Source: Verrucosispora sp. NA02020 (lineage in GTDB: Bacteria > Actinomycetota > Actinomycetes > Mycobacteriales > Micromonosporaceae). Taken from it: 64,000 nt of DNA. The stretch spans positions 4,774,001 to 4,838,000 of the forward strand of contig NZ_CP054923.1 of NCBI RefSeq assembly GCF_013364215.1, given 5' to 3'. Shown piece by piece: positions 32,991 through 42,776 of the stretch. The first letter of the stretch is position 1. Each line of letters opens with the position of its first letter. The position numbers and the translations under genes were made by a program. The notes under the pieces were generated by a model that was given only the letters and a program-made list of their open reading frames with translations, was not told the DNA's origin and did not search any database.

Positions 32991-34205
32991 GTGTCACAAG
33001 CACGCCTACCTCGCCGGCGTCGTGCCGTACTCGCCGCCGGCATCACCGCGACCGCCGTCGTCACCAGCCTGCTCGCACTGCCGCAACCCGCGATGGCTGC
33101 GGGCGGGCCGTACCGGGCCACCGCCGTACCGGTCACCACCCCGCAGGCCGCCGGAGACGTCGCGGTGATCCCCGGCGCGTACGTCGTCACGATGAAGCCC
33201 GGCGCCGACGCCACCGTGCCGGCCCGCGCGCTCAAGGCCGCCCCCTCCGCCTACTTCAGCCGGGCGGTGAACGGCTTCGCGGCCCGCCTCACCGCCGCGC
33301 AGGTCGCCGAGCTGGCGCACAACGCCAACGTGCTCAGCATCGAGCGGGACGTGCTCCAGTACGACGTGGTCGACGCCACCCAGACCAACCCGCCGGCCTG
33401 GGGCATCGACCGGATCGACCAGACCACCCTGCCGCTGTCGCGCAGCTACACCTACAACTCGACCGGCACCGGCGTGCACGCGTACGTGATCGACAGCGGC
33501 ATCCAGGCCAACCACCCGGACTTCGGCGGGCGCGCCCAGTTCGCCTACAACGCCATCGACACCAACAACACCGACTGCAACGGCCACGGCACGCACGTCG
33601 CCGGCACCATCGGCGGGACCAGCCACGGCGTCGCCAAGAACGTCCGGTTGTACGGCGTGAAGTGGCTGAACTGCTCCGGCGGCGGCACGCTGTCGGCCGC
33701 CGTCGGTGCGGTGGACTGGGTCACCCGCAACGCCAACAAGCCGGCGGTGGCCAACGCCTCCTGGAACTACACCTACAGCGCCAGCCTGGCGACCGCGCTG
33801 ACGAACATGATGAACAGCGGCGTGTTCCTCGCCGCCTCGGCCGGCAACACCGGTGGCAACTCGTGTGACCGGCTGCCGCGCAACCTGACCGCCGCGCTGG
33901 TGGTCGCCGCCACCACCAACACCGACGCGCGGGCCAGCTACTCCTCCGTCGGCTCCTGCGTGGACATCTACGCCCCCGGCTCGGGCATCCTCTCGACGTA
34001 CCCCACCTCGACGACCGCCTCGCTGAACGGCACCTCGATGGCGACGCCGCACGCCGCCGGGGTGGCCGCCCTCTGGAAGGCGACCAACGGCGACGCGAGC
34101 CAGGCCACGGTGCACAACTGGATCGTGGCCAACGGCACCAGCGGCGTGGTCACCGGCAGCCTCTCCGGCACCCCGAACCTGCTGCTGAACAAGAAGAACC
34201 TGTAA
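32991..34205 (+). CDS. Secreted subtilisin-like serine protease (S8, proteinase K type)
   Basis: A 404-residue preproenzyme starting at GTG 32991 behind a perfect AAGGAGG. The signal peptide ends near QPAMA. An inhibitor-I9-type propeptide follows (AYVVTMKPGADA to VLSIERD). The mature protease has catalytic Asp168 (YVIDSGIQ), His199 (GHGTHVAGT) and Ser349 (GTSMATPHAAG). The cysteine pattern (DCNGHG, SCDRLP, GSCVD) suggests disulphides as in proteinase K relatives. It degrades extracellular protein. No C-terminal accessory module is present. Confidence 0.95.
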   Translation: MSQARLPRRRRAVLAAGITATAVVTSLLALPQPAMAAGGPYRATAVPVTTPQAAGDVAVIPGAYVVTMKPGADATVPARALKAAPSAYFSRAVNGFAARLTAAQVAELAHNANVLSIERDVLQYDVVDATQTNPPAWGIDRIDQTTLPLSRSYTYNSTGTGVHAYVIDSGIQANHPDFGGRAQFAYNAIDTNNTDCNGHGTHVAGTIGGTSHGVAKNVRLYGVKWLNCSGGGTLSAAVGAVDWVTRNANKPAVANASWNYTYSASLATALTNMMNSGVFLAASAGNTGGNSCDRLPRNLTAALVVAATTNTDARASYSSVGSCVDIYAPGSGILSTYPTSTTASLNGTSMATPHAAGVAALWKATNGDASQATVHNWIVANGTSGVVTGSLSGTPNLLLNKKNL

Positions 34206-34212
34206 CCGGAGA

Positions 34213-34250
34213 CCGGGTGTCCCCGCCGCTCCCCCGGCAGGGACACCCGG
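34213..34250 (+). terminator. Hairpin after the subtilase gene
   Basis: CCGGGTGTCCC and GGGACACCCGG pair perfectly across a 16-base loop, starting eight bases after the stop codon. Confidence 0.65.
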
Positions 34251-34313
34251 CCTCTCCGCACCCGCGCGCTCGGACTCGACGGCCCGCCGCTGTCGGGCCG
34301 GGCCCCCGCCCGA

Positions 34314-35225
34314 CTAGCGGATCTCGGTCACGTGGGCGCAGGCGAACGGCAGCGACACCGAGACAGCCCCACCCCGGCTCTCGTCGGCCAGGCCGGCGAT
34401 CTCGACGGTGCCGGCGGGCCGGTCGGCCGTCCCGTCGCGTACCGTCACCTCGGCCCGGAACGAGTCACCGGCGACGAGTTGACTCAGCCCGGCCGGGCGG
34501 CGGTTCGGTTCGGCGTACACGGCCGACATACTGGTCAGATAGCGCCCGGAGTGGCGCAGCAGGACCAGGGTGAGCGCGGAGGTGTCGTCGTCCACCTGAT
34601 ACCGGTCGCCGGACCGGGTCAGCACGAACTGGCCCTGACCGCCCACCTTCGCCTCGGTGTCGAAATAGAGGCTCACGGTCAGCGCGCCGTCGGCCTTGGA
34701 GCGGTAGCACCGGGTCGTCGCCACCCAGCCCGGTGACGCCCCGGGCAGCCCCCGACCCTCGATGCCGATCTCCCCCCGGGTCACCTCGGCCACGGTGGCC
34801 GTGCAGGTGGGGTCGCCCTCCAGGCCGGCGAAGACCAGCCGGTCGCCCCGGCGCAGCAGGTCACCCGCGACCCCGCCGAAGCCGGCCAGCAGGGCCACCT
34901 CGGCGCCGCCCAGGGTGCCGAAGGTGAGCCGGTCGACCCGGTGCCACTGACCGGCCGCGAGCATCGCGGACAGGTCCCGGCACCGACGCCCGCTGGCGAG
35001 CGTGATCCGGGTGTCGGCGGACTCGACCGGCACCACGTCGGTGGCGAGGTACAGCCCGGGGAAGGCGGCCGGTGCCGCACCGTCCTCGGTCGGACCGGCA
35101 CCCGCCGGCCGCCCCTCGGGGGTGGTGTCCGGGTCGGACCCGCCGCCGGTGCAGGCGGTCAGCGCCAGCACCACGGCCGCGCCGAGCGTCACCGCCCCGG
35201 TGCGCCACCGGTCACGTCTCGTCAT
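34314..35225 (-). CDS. Hypothetical lipoprotein
   Basis: A 303-residue protein with a lipoprotein signal (AAVVLALTAC, cysteine near residue 25) followed by a disordered Gly/Pro/Glu-rich linker. The remaining 250 residues appear beta-rich and contain several Cys (GRRCRDL, DPTCTATV, TTRCYRS, FACAHV). I do not recognise the family. The start overlaps the end of the preceding, larger lipoprotein gene by 14 bases, so the two are co-translated and probably act together at the cell envelope. Confidence 0.75.
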   Translation of the reverse strand: MTRRDRWRTGAVTLGAAVVLALTACTGGGSDPDTTPEGRPAGAGPTEDGAAPAAFPGLYLATDVVPVESADTRITLASGRRCRDLSAMLAAGQWHRVDRLTFGTLGGAEVALLAGFGGVAGDLLRRGDRLVFAGLEGDPTCTATVAEVTRGEIGIEGRGLPGASPGWVATTRCYRSKADGALTVSLYFDTEAKVGGQGQFVLTRSGDRYQVDDDTSALTLVLLRHSGRYLTSMSAVYAEPNRRPAGLSQLVAGDSFRAEVTVRDGTADRPAGTVEIAGLADESRGGAVSVSLPFACAHVTEIR

Positions 35226-37239
35226 GGAAGTACCTCACCTTGGGGCATCGTGGGTCGGTGGTCACCCGGACCACCGGCCAGGAGAGCCTGCTGAACGGGA
35301 ACGAACTGCCGGCGAGCAGGATCTCGACGTCGCCGACCGGCCGGCCGACCCGGTAGTCCGCGAGTATCTCGGCCCGGGTGTTCAGGAACGGATAGAACCG
35401 CAGGACGCCGTCGAGGAACTGGTTGCCGCCCTCGCCCTTCATGATGAAGAACGGTTCCGGACCACCCTGGTTGTTGGGCGTGACGCTGATCCTGTTGGCC
35501 TTGCCGGCGAAGCCCTTCGGGACGTGCACCCCGGTCGCCGCGCCGGCCATCTGCAGCAGTTGGCCGCTCTGCGCGCCGCTGTAGCCGGCGGTGCCGGTGA
35601 ACGGTCCGGCGAGCCCGGCGCAGCTGACCAGGTCGACGTAGACCTTGGGCAGCTTCGCGAGGATCAGGTTGACCTCGCCCGCGCCCTGGGCCAGCACGAT
35701 GTCGGACCCGTGGTAGGTGACCTCGATGGTGATCTGCTGTGCCGGCAGGCCCGCCTTGACCAGGACGTCCCGGAGCAGGTCGAAGTTCTTGCCCACGCCG
35801 AAGCCGACCGGGTTGCTGAGCAGTCCGTAGACGTCGCCCAGCTCGAACGGGAGGCTCTCCTTGTCCAGCGAGGCGATGTAGGTGGCCTGGCCGGTCAGCT
35901 TCTCGCCCTCGCCGCTCGGATCCTCGACCGGCGGCTTGAGTTCCAGAGTGGCCACGCCGTCGGCGCCGGTCTTGGCGCCCCGTTGTGACTTCACACTGTC
36001 CGCCGAGACCGCCTTCAGCAGTTGGGTGCCGCCCTCCTGGATGGTGCCGACCTGCGGTTGGACAGTGCTGAACCGGACGGTGAAGTCCTTCAGCGGTCCG
36101 CTCCTGGGCACGGTGACCCCGGCCAACGCGTAGCAGTCGATCTTTTCGAGCGCCGTCTCCAGGTCGAAGGTCGCGGTCGCGGTCAGCAGGACGTGTTCGG
36201 CCCGGCTGCCCGCCGTGTGCTTGAAGTGCGTGCTGGTCTTGTCGGCGCTCAGCGAGAGACGGGCGCCCAGCAGCAACAGGATCGCGCTCGCCGCCGCCGC
36301 GGACTTGCCCCACACCTCGTCCGCCTTGCCCACCCGGTCCTGTGCCTCGTCGGAGAGGAACTTGACCAGGTTGTCCTTCAGGTAGCCCTTGACCGAGTCG
36401 ACGATCCCCTTGGCCACCGGGTCCTGCGGCGACCCGAACCGCCGGGTGAGCGCCTTGCACGGCCCGTCCGAGGCGTACGCGACCCCGCCGCCGACCAACC
36501 GGTCGAACGCGCCGGGCCGGGCCGCCGCCCGGGGCTGGGCATCGTCGACCACCTCGACCAGACGGCTGGTGGCGTGCCCGAGCAGCAGGACCGTCTGCAA
36601 CGGGTCCAGGTACGCCGTGTCCGGGTCGGCACCGGCGAACAGCACCTGCTGCCGGTGCCCCGACAGAGCCCGTACGCCGGCTGCCGCGGTGACGAAGATC
36701 GGATGGTGGTCCGGTTCCCGGGCCCAGCCGGCGACGGCGGTGGTGACCTCTGCGAAGGTCATCTTCTTCCGGGTCAGCCCGACCGCGTCCAGCAGCTCGG
36801 CGAACTGGTCCACCGTGTACCGGTCCCCCGCCCGGGTGGCGGCGGCCAGCAGCGGCAGCAGCTCGGCGTAGACCGGTGCGTCGTGCAGCGCCACCTGGTC
36901 GGGCATCGCCACCACCGGCCCGCGTACCGACACGATCGGGTGGCCGGCGCGGCGCAGCAGTTCGGCGGTGGCCGCCGCCGACCGGGTCGGGTCTGCGGCA
37001 TGGATCTCGGTGACCAGACGTTCGGCCGCCTCCACCGGATCGGCCGGCAACGTGGCGGCGACCGCTTCGAGGGCGGGACGGTCGACCCCGCCCGACGGCG
37101 GTGGATCGTCACGGTCGGCGGTGCAGGCGGAGGCGACGAGCGCCAGACAGAGCAGCGCGATCACCGGTGGTCGCCACCGGAGGCGGGTGACGCCGCGTGG
37201 CGCGGGGACACCTCGTGCCCGCCAGGAGGTGCGTGTCAT
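35212..37239 (-). CDS. Large hypothetical lipoprotein
   Basis: About 675 residues. ATG 37239 is preferred, with GAAAGGA upstream. A lipobox (CLALVASAC) anchors it outside the membrane. The N-terminal third is helical (AAERLVTEIHAADPT, then YTVDQFAELLDAVGL). A hydrophobic AAAASAILLLLGARLSL stretch lies mid-protein. The last half contains beta-domain-like repeats with Ig-like phrasing (VRFSTVQPQVGTIQEGG, then TGADGVATLEL), recalling big-Ig or invasin-type domains. No function is known. It forms an operon with the smaller lipoprotein gene. Confidence 0.75.
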   Translation of the reverse strand: MTRTSWRARGVPAPRGVTRLRWRPPVIALLCLALVASACTADRDDPPPSGGVDRPALEAVAATLPADPVEAAERLVTEIHAADPTRSAAATAELLRRAGHPIVSVRGPVVAMPDQVALHDAPVYAELLPLLAAATRAGDRYTVDQFAELLDAVGLTRKKMTFAEVTTAVAGWAREPDHHPIFVTAAAGVRALSGHRQQVLFAGADPDTAYLDPLQTVLLLGHATSRLVEVVDDAQPRAAARPGAFDRLVGGGVAYASDGPCKALTRRFGSPQDPVAKGIVDSVKGYLKDNLVKFLSDEAQDRVGKADEVWGKSAAAASAILLLLGARLSLSADKTSTHFKHTAGSRAEHVLLTATATFDLETALEKIDCYALAGVTVPRSGPLKDFTVRFSTVQPQVGTIQEGGTQLLKAVSADSVKSQRGAKTGADGVATLELKPPVEDPSGEGEKLTGQATYIASLDKESLPFELGDVYGLLSNPVGFGVGKNFDLLRDVLVKAGLPAQQITIEVTYHGSDIVLAQGAGEVNLILAKLPKVYVDLVSCAGLAGPFTGTAGYSGAQSGQLLQMAGAATGVHVPKGFAGKANRISVTPNNQGGPEPFFIMKGEGGNQFLDGVLRFYPFLNTRAEILADYRVGRPVGDVEILLAGSSFPFSRLSWPVVRVTTDPRCPKVRYFHDET

Positions 37240-37449
37240 CGGTGTGGGTCCTTTCCCGGCTGGGCGGTGGGGCACCGGGCAGTGCCACCCCCGGCATCAG
37301 ACCGGCAGGCCGATCCCGGTCACCAGGGACCGATGTCCCGGCCGGTCGGGAACCTCACGCGCCGGTGGGCCGCGACGCCCCATGCGGACCGGGTCGGCCC
37401 GGCGGCAGGGTGCGAGGTGACGCACCCTGCGCCCGAGAAGGAGACCACC

Positions 37450-38148
37450 ATGTATCCCGCCACCACGTCGGAGAACCCGCCGAGCGATCCCCCGCCGGCA
37501 CCCGTACGCCCGCCGCGTCTCTGGGCCCTGACCGGTGCTCTCGGTGGCCTGGTCGGCCTGGTCGGCATCTTCACCACCGCGAGCCTGACCGCCCCCGCCG
37601 AGCAGTACCGCGCCGACAACGCCGGCTACGTCGCCGCCCTGGCCGACCGCGCCGGGTACGTCTGGGCCCACCAGGTGGTGACCGTGGTCGCCATCGTCTG
37701 CCTGGCGGTCTTCGCGGCCGGGCTGCGGCGGTACCTGGGGGCGCAGGAGCCGGCCGGCAGCCTGGTCCCGACGCTCGCCGCCGGTGGGGTCGGCCTGGTG
37801 CTGGTCGGGCTGTTGATCGGCGGCGGGATCTCCACCGAGCTGTTCTTCTCGCTGAACGCGGCGACGGAGTACGACCCGGACGTGATCGCGCCGCAGCTCA
37901 CCATCTACGCCACCATGGCCTGGCTCTGGGGCGGGATCGGGTTGACCGCCGCCGCGGTCGCGGTCGGCGGGTTCCGGCACGGCTCGGTGAGCCGCTGGTT
38001 CGCGGTCTTCAGCGCGGTGGTCACCGTGCTGGTCGCGGCCACCCAGCTCGCGCCGGTGCAGTACATCTCGCTGGTCCCCGGCGGGATCTGGTTGGTCGTC
38101 GCCGGGGTGGCGTTGGCGATGCGCCCACGTCCGGGCGGGCGTCCCTGA
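37450..38148 (+). CDS. Integral membrane protein, unknown family
   Basis: A 232-residue protein with GAAGGAG before ATG 37450. After a Pro-rich cytoplasmic N-terminus it has about six hydrophobic helices (for example LTGALGGLVGLVGIFTTASL, VVTVVAIVCLAVFAAGL, AAGGVGLVLVGLLIGGGI). It lacks obvious catalytic motifs. It is followed after 127 bases by the sensor kinase gene in the same direction, which may or may not be a shared operon. Confidence 0.75.
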   Translation: MYPATTSENPPSDPPPAPVRPPRLWALTGALGGLVGLVGIFTTASLTAPAEQYRADNAGYVAALADRAGYVWAHQVVTVVAIVCLAVFAAGLRRYLGAQEPAGSLVPTLAAGGVGLVLVGLLIGGGISTELFFSLNAATEYDPDVIAPQLTIYATMAWLWGGIGLTAAAVAVGGFRHGSVSRWFAVFSAVVTVLVAATQLAPVQYISLVPGGIWLVVAGVALAMRPRPGGRP

Positions 38149-38275
38149 CCGTGCGGGGGTCCTGGTACGGCACCGGCGGGGCCACGCGCGGGCACGAGCC
38201 CACCGAGGCGACGGCGGTGCCGGGCCGGTCGCCCGATCCGCCGACCCGCCCGCACGGTCTAGTCTCGGCGACGCC

Positions 38276-40411
38276 ATGACCACCGAGAACACCGCCGTCG
38301 CGCCGGTCACGGACGCCGCCCGGACGCGAGCCGTACGCGGACCGCGCCCGGCCTGGTCGCGCCGCGCCGCATGGGCGCTGTGCGGGGCGTCGCTGCAACT
38401 GGCCGCCGTCGCGGTGGGTCTGGCGGTGCTCAACGGCGGCTCGGTGGGCGACATGTCACACCTGCTGCTGGTGACCTCGTGCGCGATCGTCGGCGCGGCG
38501 ATCGCCGCCCACCGTCCGGACAACCCGATCGGTTGGCTGGCTCTGACCAGCGGGTTCTGCTTCTCGCTCCAGGAGGCGTGCGGCCAGTACGCCGCGTACG
38601 GGCTGGTGGTGGCACCCGGTCGGGTGCCGTTCGCCGAGGTGCTGGCCTGGCCCCAGAACTGGCTCTGGGTGCCCGGCAACGCGGCCGTGGCGCTGATCCC
38701 GGTGTTCTTCCCCGACGGCCGGTTGCTGTCGCCCCGATGGCGGCCGGCGGTCTGGGTGGTGGTGCTCCTCGGCGTCGCCGCCATGGTCGCCGGGGCGCTG
38801 CGACCCGGCGCCAACGAACAGGTCAGCCCGGTCGGCGCGGTCAATCCGCTCGGCGTACCGGGTTGGCAACCCGTCGCCGACTCGACCGCTGCCGTGGCCA
38901 CCCTGGCCAGCGCGATCATCTACGTGGCCGCCGGCTGCGCCGTGGTGTGGCAGGCCCGCCGGGCCCAGGGCGTCCGCCGACAGCAGGTCAAGTGGCTCGG
39001 GTACGCGGTCGCGCTCGCGGTCGGTGTGGTGGTCGCCCGACTCGTCGCCGGCCTGACCGACGCGCACCCGACCATCTGGCCGCACGGCAACCTGCTCTGG
39101 GACCTGGCCGGTGGTCTCAGCGGCGCGCTGATCATGGTGGCCATCGGCATCGCCGTCCTGCGACACCGGCTCTTCGACATCGACCTGCTGATCAGCAGGA
39201 CCGCCGTGTTCGTCGCCCTGTCGGTGGCGGTCGGCGGCGCGTACGTGCTGGTCGTCGGTCTGCTCGGGGCCGGCTTCGACGCCTCCGCGAGCCTGCCGGT
39301 CTCGTTCGTCGCGGCGGCCGTGGCGGCGCTGATCCTGGCGCCGCTGCGCGGCTGGCTGCAACGCCGCGTCAACCTTCTCGTGTACGGCGAACGCGACGAC
39401 CCGTACGCGGTGCTGGCCCGGCTGGGGCAGCGGCTGGACCAGACCCAGGACGCCGCCGCCGTCCTCGCCACCAGCACGGCGACGGTCCGCGAGGCGCTCC
39501 AGCTCTCCTACGTGGAGATCGAGACGGTCGACGGCCGGTCGTACCGGCTGGGTGTCCCGCCACCGGACCCGGTGCGGCTTCCGCTGGCCGCCCACGACAC
39601 CGTCGGTCACCTGCTGCTCGGCCCCCGGATCGGGGAGACCACGCTCGGTGCCTGGGAACTGCGGCTGCTGCGCGACCTGGCCCGGCACATCGGGGTGGCG
39701 GTGCAGGCGGTCGGTGCCCTGGACCGGGCCCAGTCGCTCGCCGCCGACCTGCAACGCTCCCGCGAGCAGTTGGTGCTGGCACGCGAGGAGGAACGGCGGC
39801 GGCTGCGTCGCGACCTGCACGACGGCCTCGGGCCGACGCTGGCCGGGTTGACCATGCGCGCCGAGGCGGCCCAGGAACTCGGACCGGGTCCGCCGACCCA
39901 GCGGCTGCTGGAGGAGATCGTGGTGGACGCCCAGACCGCCGTCGCCGACGTCCGGCGGCTGGTCAACGGTCTGCGACCACCGGCGCTGGACACCATGGAC
40001 GTGATCGGGGCACTGCGGTCGCACATCGCCGGCTGGCCGGACGACGGGCCCCGGGTGGTCTTCGACGCCCCACCGGTGCTGCCGGAGCTCTCCGCGGCGG
40101 CCGAGGTGGCCGCCTACCGCATCGCCATGGAGGCCCTCACCAACGCCCGGCGGCACGCCCGCGCCACCCAGGTGCGGGTGCGGCTGCGGGTCTCCGGCGG
40201 GCGGCTGTGTCTGGAGATCCGCGACGACGGCCGGGGCCGCCGACCCGACCGGCCGGACGGCGTGGGCATGCACACGATGCGGGAACGGGCCGAGGAACTC
40301 GGCGGCTCCTGCGTCGTCACCTCGACACCGGGCGCCGGCACGCTGGTGACCGCCACCCTGCTCACCGGTATGAAGGAGACCGATGGACCAGATCCGGACC
40401 CTGCTGGTTGA
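38276..40411 (+). CDS. NarL-type membrane sensor histidine kinase
   Basis: A 711-residue kinase. About eight to ten hydrophobic helices occupy residues 28-370 as an MASE-like sensor. A GAF-like segment follows (about 375-480). The HisKA_3 phosphoacceptor is His515 in RRDLHDGLGPTLAGL. The ATPase domain shows the N box (EALTNARRHARA) and G box (IRDDGRGR, then GVGMHTMRERAEEL). The response-regulator gene begins 29 bases before this gene ends, so the pair is translationally linked. The signal is unknown. Confidence 0.92.
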   Translation: MTTENTAVAPVTDAARTRAVRGPRPAWSRRAAWALCGASLQLAAVAVGLAVLNGGSVGDMSHLLLVTSCAIVGAAIAAHRPDNPIGWLALTSGFCFSLQEACGQYAAYGLVVAPGRVPFAEVLAWPQNWLWVPGNAAVALIPVFFPDGRLLSPRWRPAVWVVVLLGVAAMVAGALRPGANEQVSPVGAVNPLGVPGWQPVADSTAAVATLASAIIYVAAGCAVVWQARRAQGVRRQQVKWLGYAVALAVGVVVARLVAGLTDAHPTIWPHGNLLWDLAGGLSGALIMVAIGIAVLRHRLFDIDLLISRTAVFVALSVAVGGAYVLVVGLLGAGFDASASLPVSFVAAAVAALILAPLRGWLQRRVNLLVYGERDDPYAVLARLGQRLDQTQDAAAVLATSTATVREALQLSYVEIETVDGRSYRLGVPPPDPVRLPLAAHDTVGHLLLGPRIGETTLGAWELRLLRDLARHIGVAVQAVGALDRAQSLAADLQRSREQLVLAREEERRRLRRDLHDGLGPTLAGLTMRAEAAQELGPGPPTQRLLEEIVVDAQTAVADVRRLVNGLRPPALDTMDVIGALRSHIAGWPDDGPRVVFDAPPVLPELSAAAEVAAYRIAMEALTNARRHARATQVRVRLRVSGGRLCLEIRDDGRGRRPDRPDGVGMHTMRERAEELGGSCVVTSTPGAGTLVTATLLTGMKETDGPDPDPAG

Positions 40412-41018
40412 CGACCACGCGCCGTTCCGGGCCGGCTTGCGCGCGCTGCTCGCCACCAGCCCCGACATCGAGGTGTGCGGCGAGGCGGCCAGCGGCGAGG
40501 AGGCGCTGGCCGTACTCGCCCGGCTGCAACCCGACGTGGTGCTGCTCGACCTGACCATGCCGGGGATGGGCGGCATCGCGGCCACCGAGCGGATGGTCCG
40601 GATGAGCCCGCACGTGCGGGTGCTGATCCTGTCCATGGCCGACGACGACGACTCGGTCTTCGCCGCGCTGCGCGCGGGTGCCCGGGGGTACGTGCTCAAG
40701 GGCGCCCGCCGACTGGAGATCATCCGGTCGGTGCGGGTGGTCGCCGACGGCGAGGCGATCTTCGGACCGGCCATCGCCACCCGGCTGATGGGCTACTTCG
40801 CCGGGCTGGACCGGGCCGAACCGGCGTTCCCCGAACTCACCGCACGCGAGCGGGAGATCCTCACGCTCATCGCCGCGCACCTGACCAATCCGCAGATCGC
40901 GACCCGGCTGGGGTTGAGCACGAAGACGGTCCGCAACCACGTCTCCAACATCTTCGCCAAACTCCAGGTCGCCGACCGCGCCCAGGCCATCAGCGTGGCC
41001 CGCCGCCAGGGCCTCTGA
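40383..41018 (+). CDS. NarL/LuxR-family response regulator
   Basis: A 211-residue regulator. The receiver domain has acidic residues LLVDDH, phosphoacceptor Asp56 (VVLLDLTMPG) and a conserved Lys (YVLKGA). The C-terminal LuxR-type helix-turn-helix is complete (LTAREREILTLIAAHLTNPQ, then STKTVRNHVSNIFAKLQV). It is the cognate partner of the overlapping kinase. Targets cannot be inferred from the window. Confidence 0.95.
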   Translation: MDQIRTLLVDDHAPFRAGLRALLATSPDIEVCGEAASGEEALAVLARLQPDVVLLDLTMPGMGGIAATERMVRMSPHVRVLILSMADDDDSVFAALRAGARGYVLKGARRLEIIRSVRVVADGEAIFGPAIATRLMGYFAGLDRAEPAFPELTAREREILTLIAAHLTNPQIATRLGLSTKTVRNHVSNIFAKLQVADRAQAISVARRQGL

Positions 41019-41045
41019 GCCGGGGCGGCGCGTTGGTGTGGCGGG

Positions 41046-41597
41046 TCAGCGGGACGGTGCGCCGGGCGGGCGGGACGGTAGGGCGGCGAGCCAGTGCTCC
41101 AGCGCCTGCGGGGTGTCGAACAACAGCACCGGCGGCCCGGCCCGATCCTGCTGCCAGGCGCGCATCCGCGCGCGTTCGCGGGCGTACCCGGTGAGGTGCC
41201 AGACCAGGACGGACTCCGAGGAGAGCACGCTGCCCAGCGACTCGCGGTTGCCGTTGCAGATCTCCTCCCGGGTCCGCAGCCGGTCCAGGGTGCGGCGCAG
41301 CAGCCACCGGAAGGAGAGCCCACGCGGATAGTCCAGGCCGATCACCAGGTCGGCCCGGGCCAACGGTACGTCCCGCCAGCCGTGGTACGCCCCGTCCAGG
41401 ATCCACCGCTCCTTGCGGCAGATCGCCTCGATCCGGCTGCGCTGCACCGCGACCGGCACCTCCACCCAGCCCGGTTCCCAGAGCAGGTCGTCGACCGGGT
41501 GCCAGGGCAGCCCGAGCCGGTGGGCCAAGTGCTGCGCGAGGGTGGACTTGCCGGAGCCGTGCACCCCGTACACCAGGATGCGAGTCGGGCTGTTCAT
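41046..41597 (-). CDS. P-loop adenylate-kinase-like ATPase
   Basis: A 183-residue protein with Walker A GVHGSGKST at residues 11-19. It resembles the topology-modulation (FlaR) and adenylate-kinase-like group that carries WHPVDDLLWEPGW, and has RWILDGAYHGWRD and an Arg-rich lid (RRTLDRLRTREE). It probably phosphorylates a small nucleotide-like molecule in the cytoplasm; substrate unknown. It converges on the response regulator gene. Confidence 0.8.
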   Translation of the reverse strand: MNSPTRILVYGVHGSGKSTLAQHLAHRLGLPWHPVDDLLWEPGWVEVPVAVQRSRIEAICRKERWILDGAYHGWRDVPLARADLVIGLDYPRGLSFRWLLRRTLDRLRTREEICNGNRESLGSVLSSESVLVWHLTGYARERARMRAWQQDRAGPPVLLFDTPQALEHWLAALPSRPPGAPSR

Positions 41598-41749
41598 CGC
41601 GCGGCAGCCTACCGAGTGATCTTCGCGCGGTCGACCGGGCCCAGATCTCGGTACGGATCCGCCCCTGGATGGTCACTTGGCACCAGGATCCTGGTCGGCA
41701 CGGGATCCGCCGGGCGGCCGGTTCACCCGGCCCGGCCGCCCGGTCGGAC

Positions 41750-42628
41750 TCAACGCCGGTTGGCGAGGTCGCCGCAGTCCGACTCGTCGGGCAGCAGCGG
41801 CCGCAGGGTGACCCGCCACTGTTTGCCGTCGGAGGTCCACGGCGTCGCCATGTTGGCGCTCGCCGCCGCACCGAGCAGCGTGCGCACCTCGTCACCGGTG
41901 ACCGTCACACAGCCCAACCCGAGGTCCTTGCTGAGGGCGGCACCGGGCAGTGCCGGCCCCGGCCAGGCCACCTCGGGCTGCTCGCCGGCCTCGCTGTCGG
42001 CGACCCACGGCTCGGCGACGGCCGCGACGGCGGTCGGCGCGTACGCGGTGGTGTCCTCCAGGGTGTCGCCGAGCGGGCCCGACGGGTCGGTCAGCGACTC
42101 GGCGAAGGCGCGCAGCTTGTCCCGGGCCGACTGCTGCTCGGCGCTCAGGCCGCTGTCGGTGCCGGTGGCCTCGCCGAGCGCGTAGACCTCGGACTCCTCG
42201 GCGCCCTTGTCACCCAGGAGGGTGAACCGGGTCGAGGCGGCGTCCGCGACCGGCGGGGTCCCGAGGTCGGAGACTCCCCCGACGCCCGCCGCCCGGGCCT
42301 GCGCCACCAGCTTCTCGACCTCGTCGGCGCTGATCGTGCGGACCTGGAGGTTGGGCAGGGCCGGGCCGGGATACTGCAACGTCGTCGGCCCCTCGGTGAT
42401 CACCCGCCCGTCGCCGTAGACGCTGATCGCGGGCAGGCGGGTGGCCAGCATGGCCGGCGTGACGAACCCGCCGACGTAGTCCATCCGGAACACCACGGAG
42501 TCCGCCGAGTAGGAGCGCTCGGGAGAACCGGCGTCGCCCGCGCCGCCGGCCCCCTGCTGGCCGCAGGCCGCCGAGGTCAGCAACAGCAGGGGAAGGACCG
42601 CCAGCCGCCCGCTTCGATGAATCTTCAT
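41750..42628 (-). CDS. Hypothetical lipoprotein
   Basis: A 292-residue protein with a lipoprotein signal (LPLLLLTSAAC, cysteine at residue 22), a short Gly-rich linker and a soluble extracytoplasmic domain. Features such as YVGGFVTPAMLATRLPAISVYGDGRV and the C-terminal paired Cys (LGCVTV, ESDCGDL) do not match a family I know. The first 21 codons and 40 bases of upstream DNA are duplicated near 45077-45181, inside a chimeric scar. Confidence 0.78.
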   Translation of the reverse strand: MKIHRSGRLAVLPLLLLTSAACGQQGAGGAGDAGSPERSYSADSVVFRMDYVGGFVTPAMLATRLPAISVYGDGRVITEGPTTLQYPGPALPNLQVRTISADEVEKLVAQARAAGVGGVSDLGTPPVADAASTRFTLLGDKGAEESEVYALGEATGTDSGLSAEQQSARDKLRAFAESLTDPSGPLGDTLEDTTAYAPTAVAAVAEPWVADSEAGEQPEVAWPGPALPGAALSKDLGLGCVTVTGDEVRTLLGAAASANMATPWTSDGKQWRVTLRPLLPDESDCGDLANRR

Positions 42629-42695
42629 GCCGATCGGACGTATCCGGAGCCCGATCGGTTTCTTCCGCCGTCATCTTTCGCGCGCGTCGGGCGTG

Positions 42696-42755
42696 GATGT
42701 AAGGAAGGGACCCCTTTACCTCACCAGACGTTAGTAGGGGTCCCTTCCTTACATC
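42696..42755. repeat. Interspersed long hairpin with perfect 20-base arms
   Basis: GATGTAAGGAAGGGACCCCT (42696-42715) is the exact complement of 42736-42755, with a 20-base loop containing CCAGACGTTAGT. It shares the AAGGAAGGG core with 9021-9077. Between two minus-strand genes it may double as the terminator of the MFS gene. Confidence 0.75.
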
Positions 42756-42776
42756 TCGTCCTCGGCTGTCAGCGCA

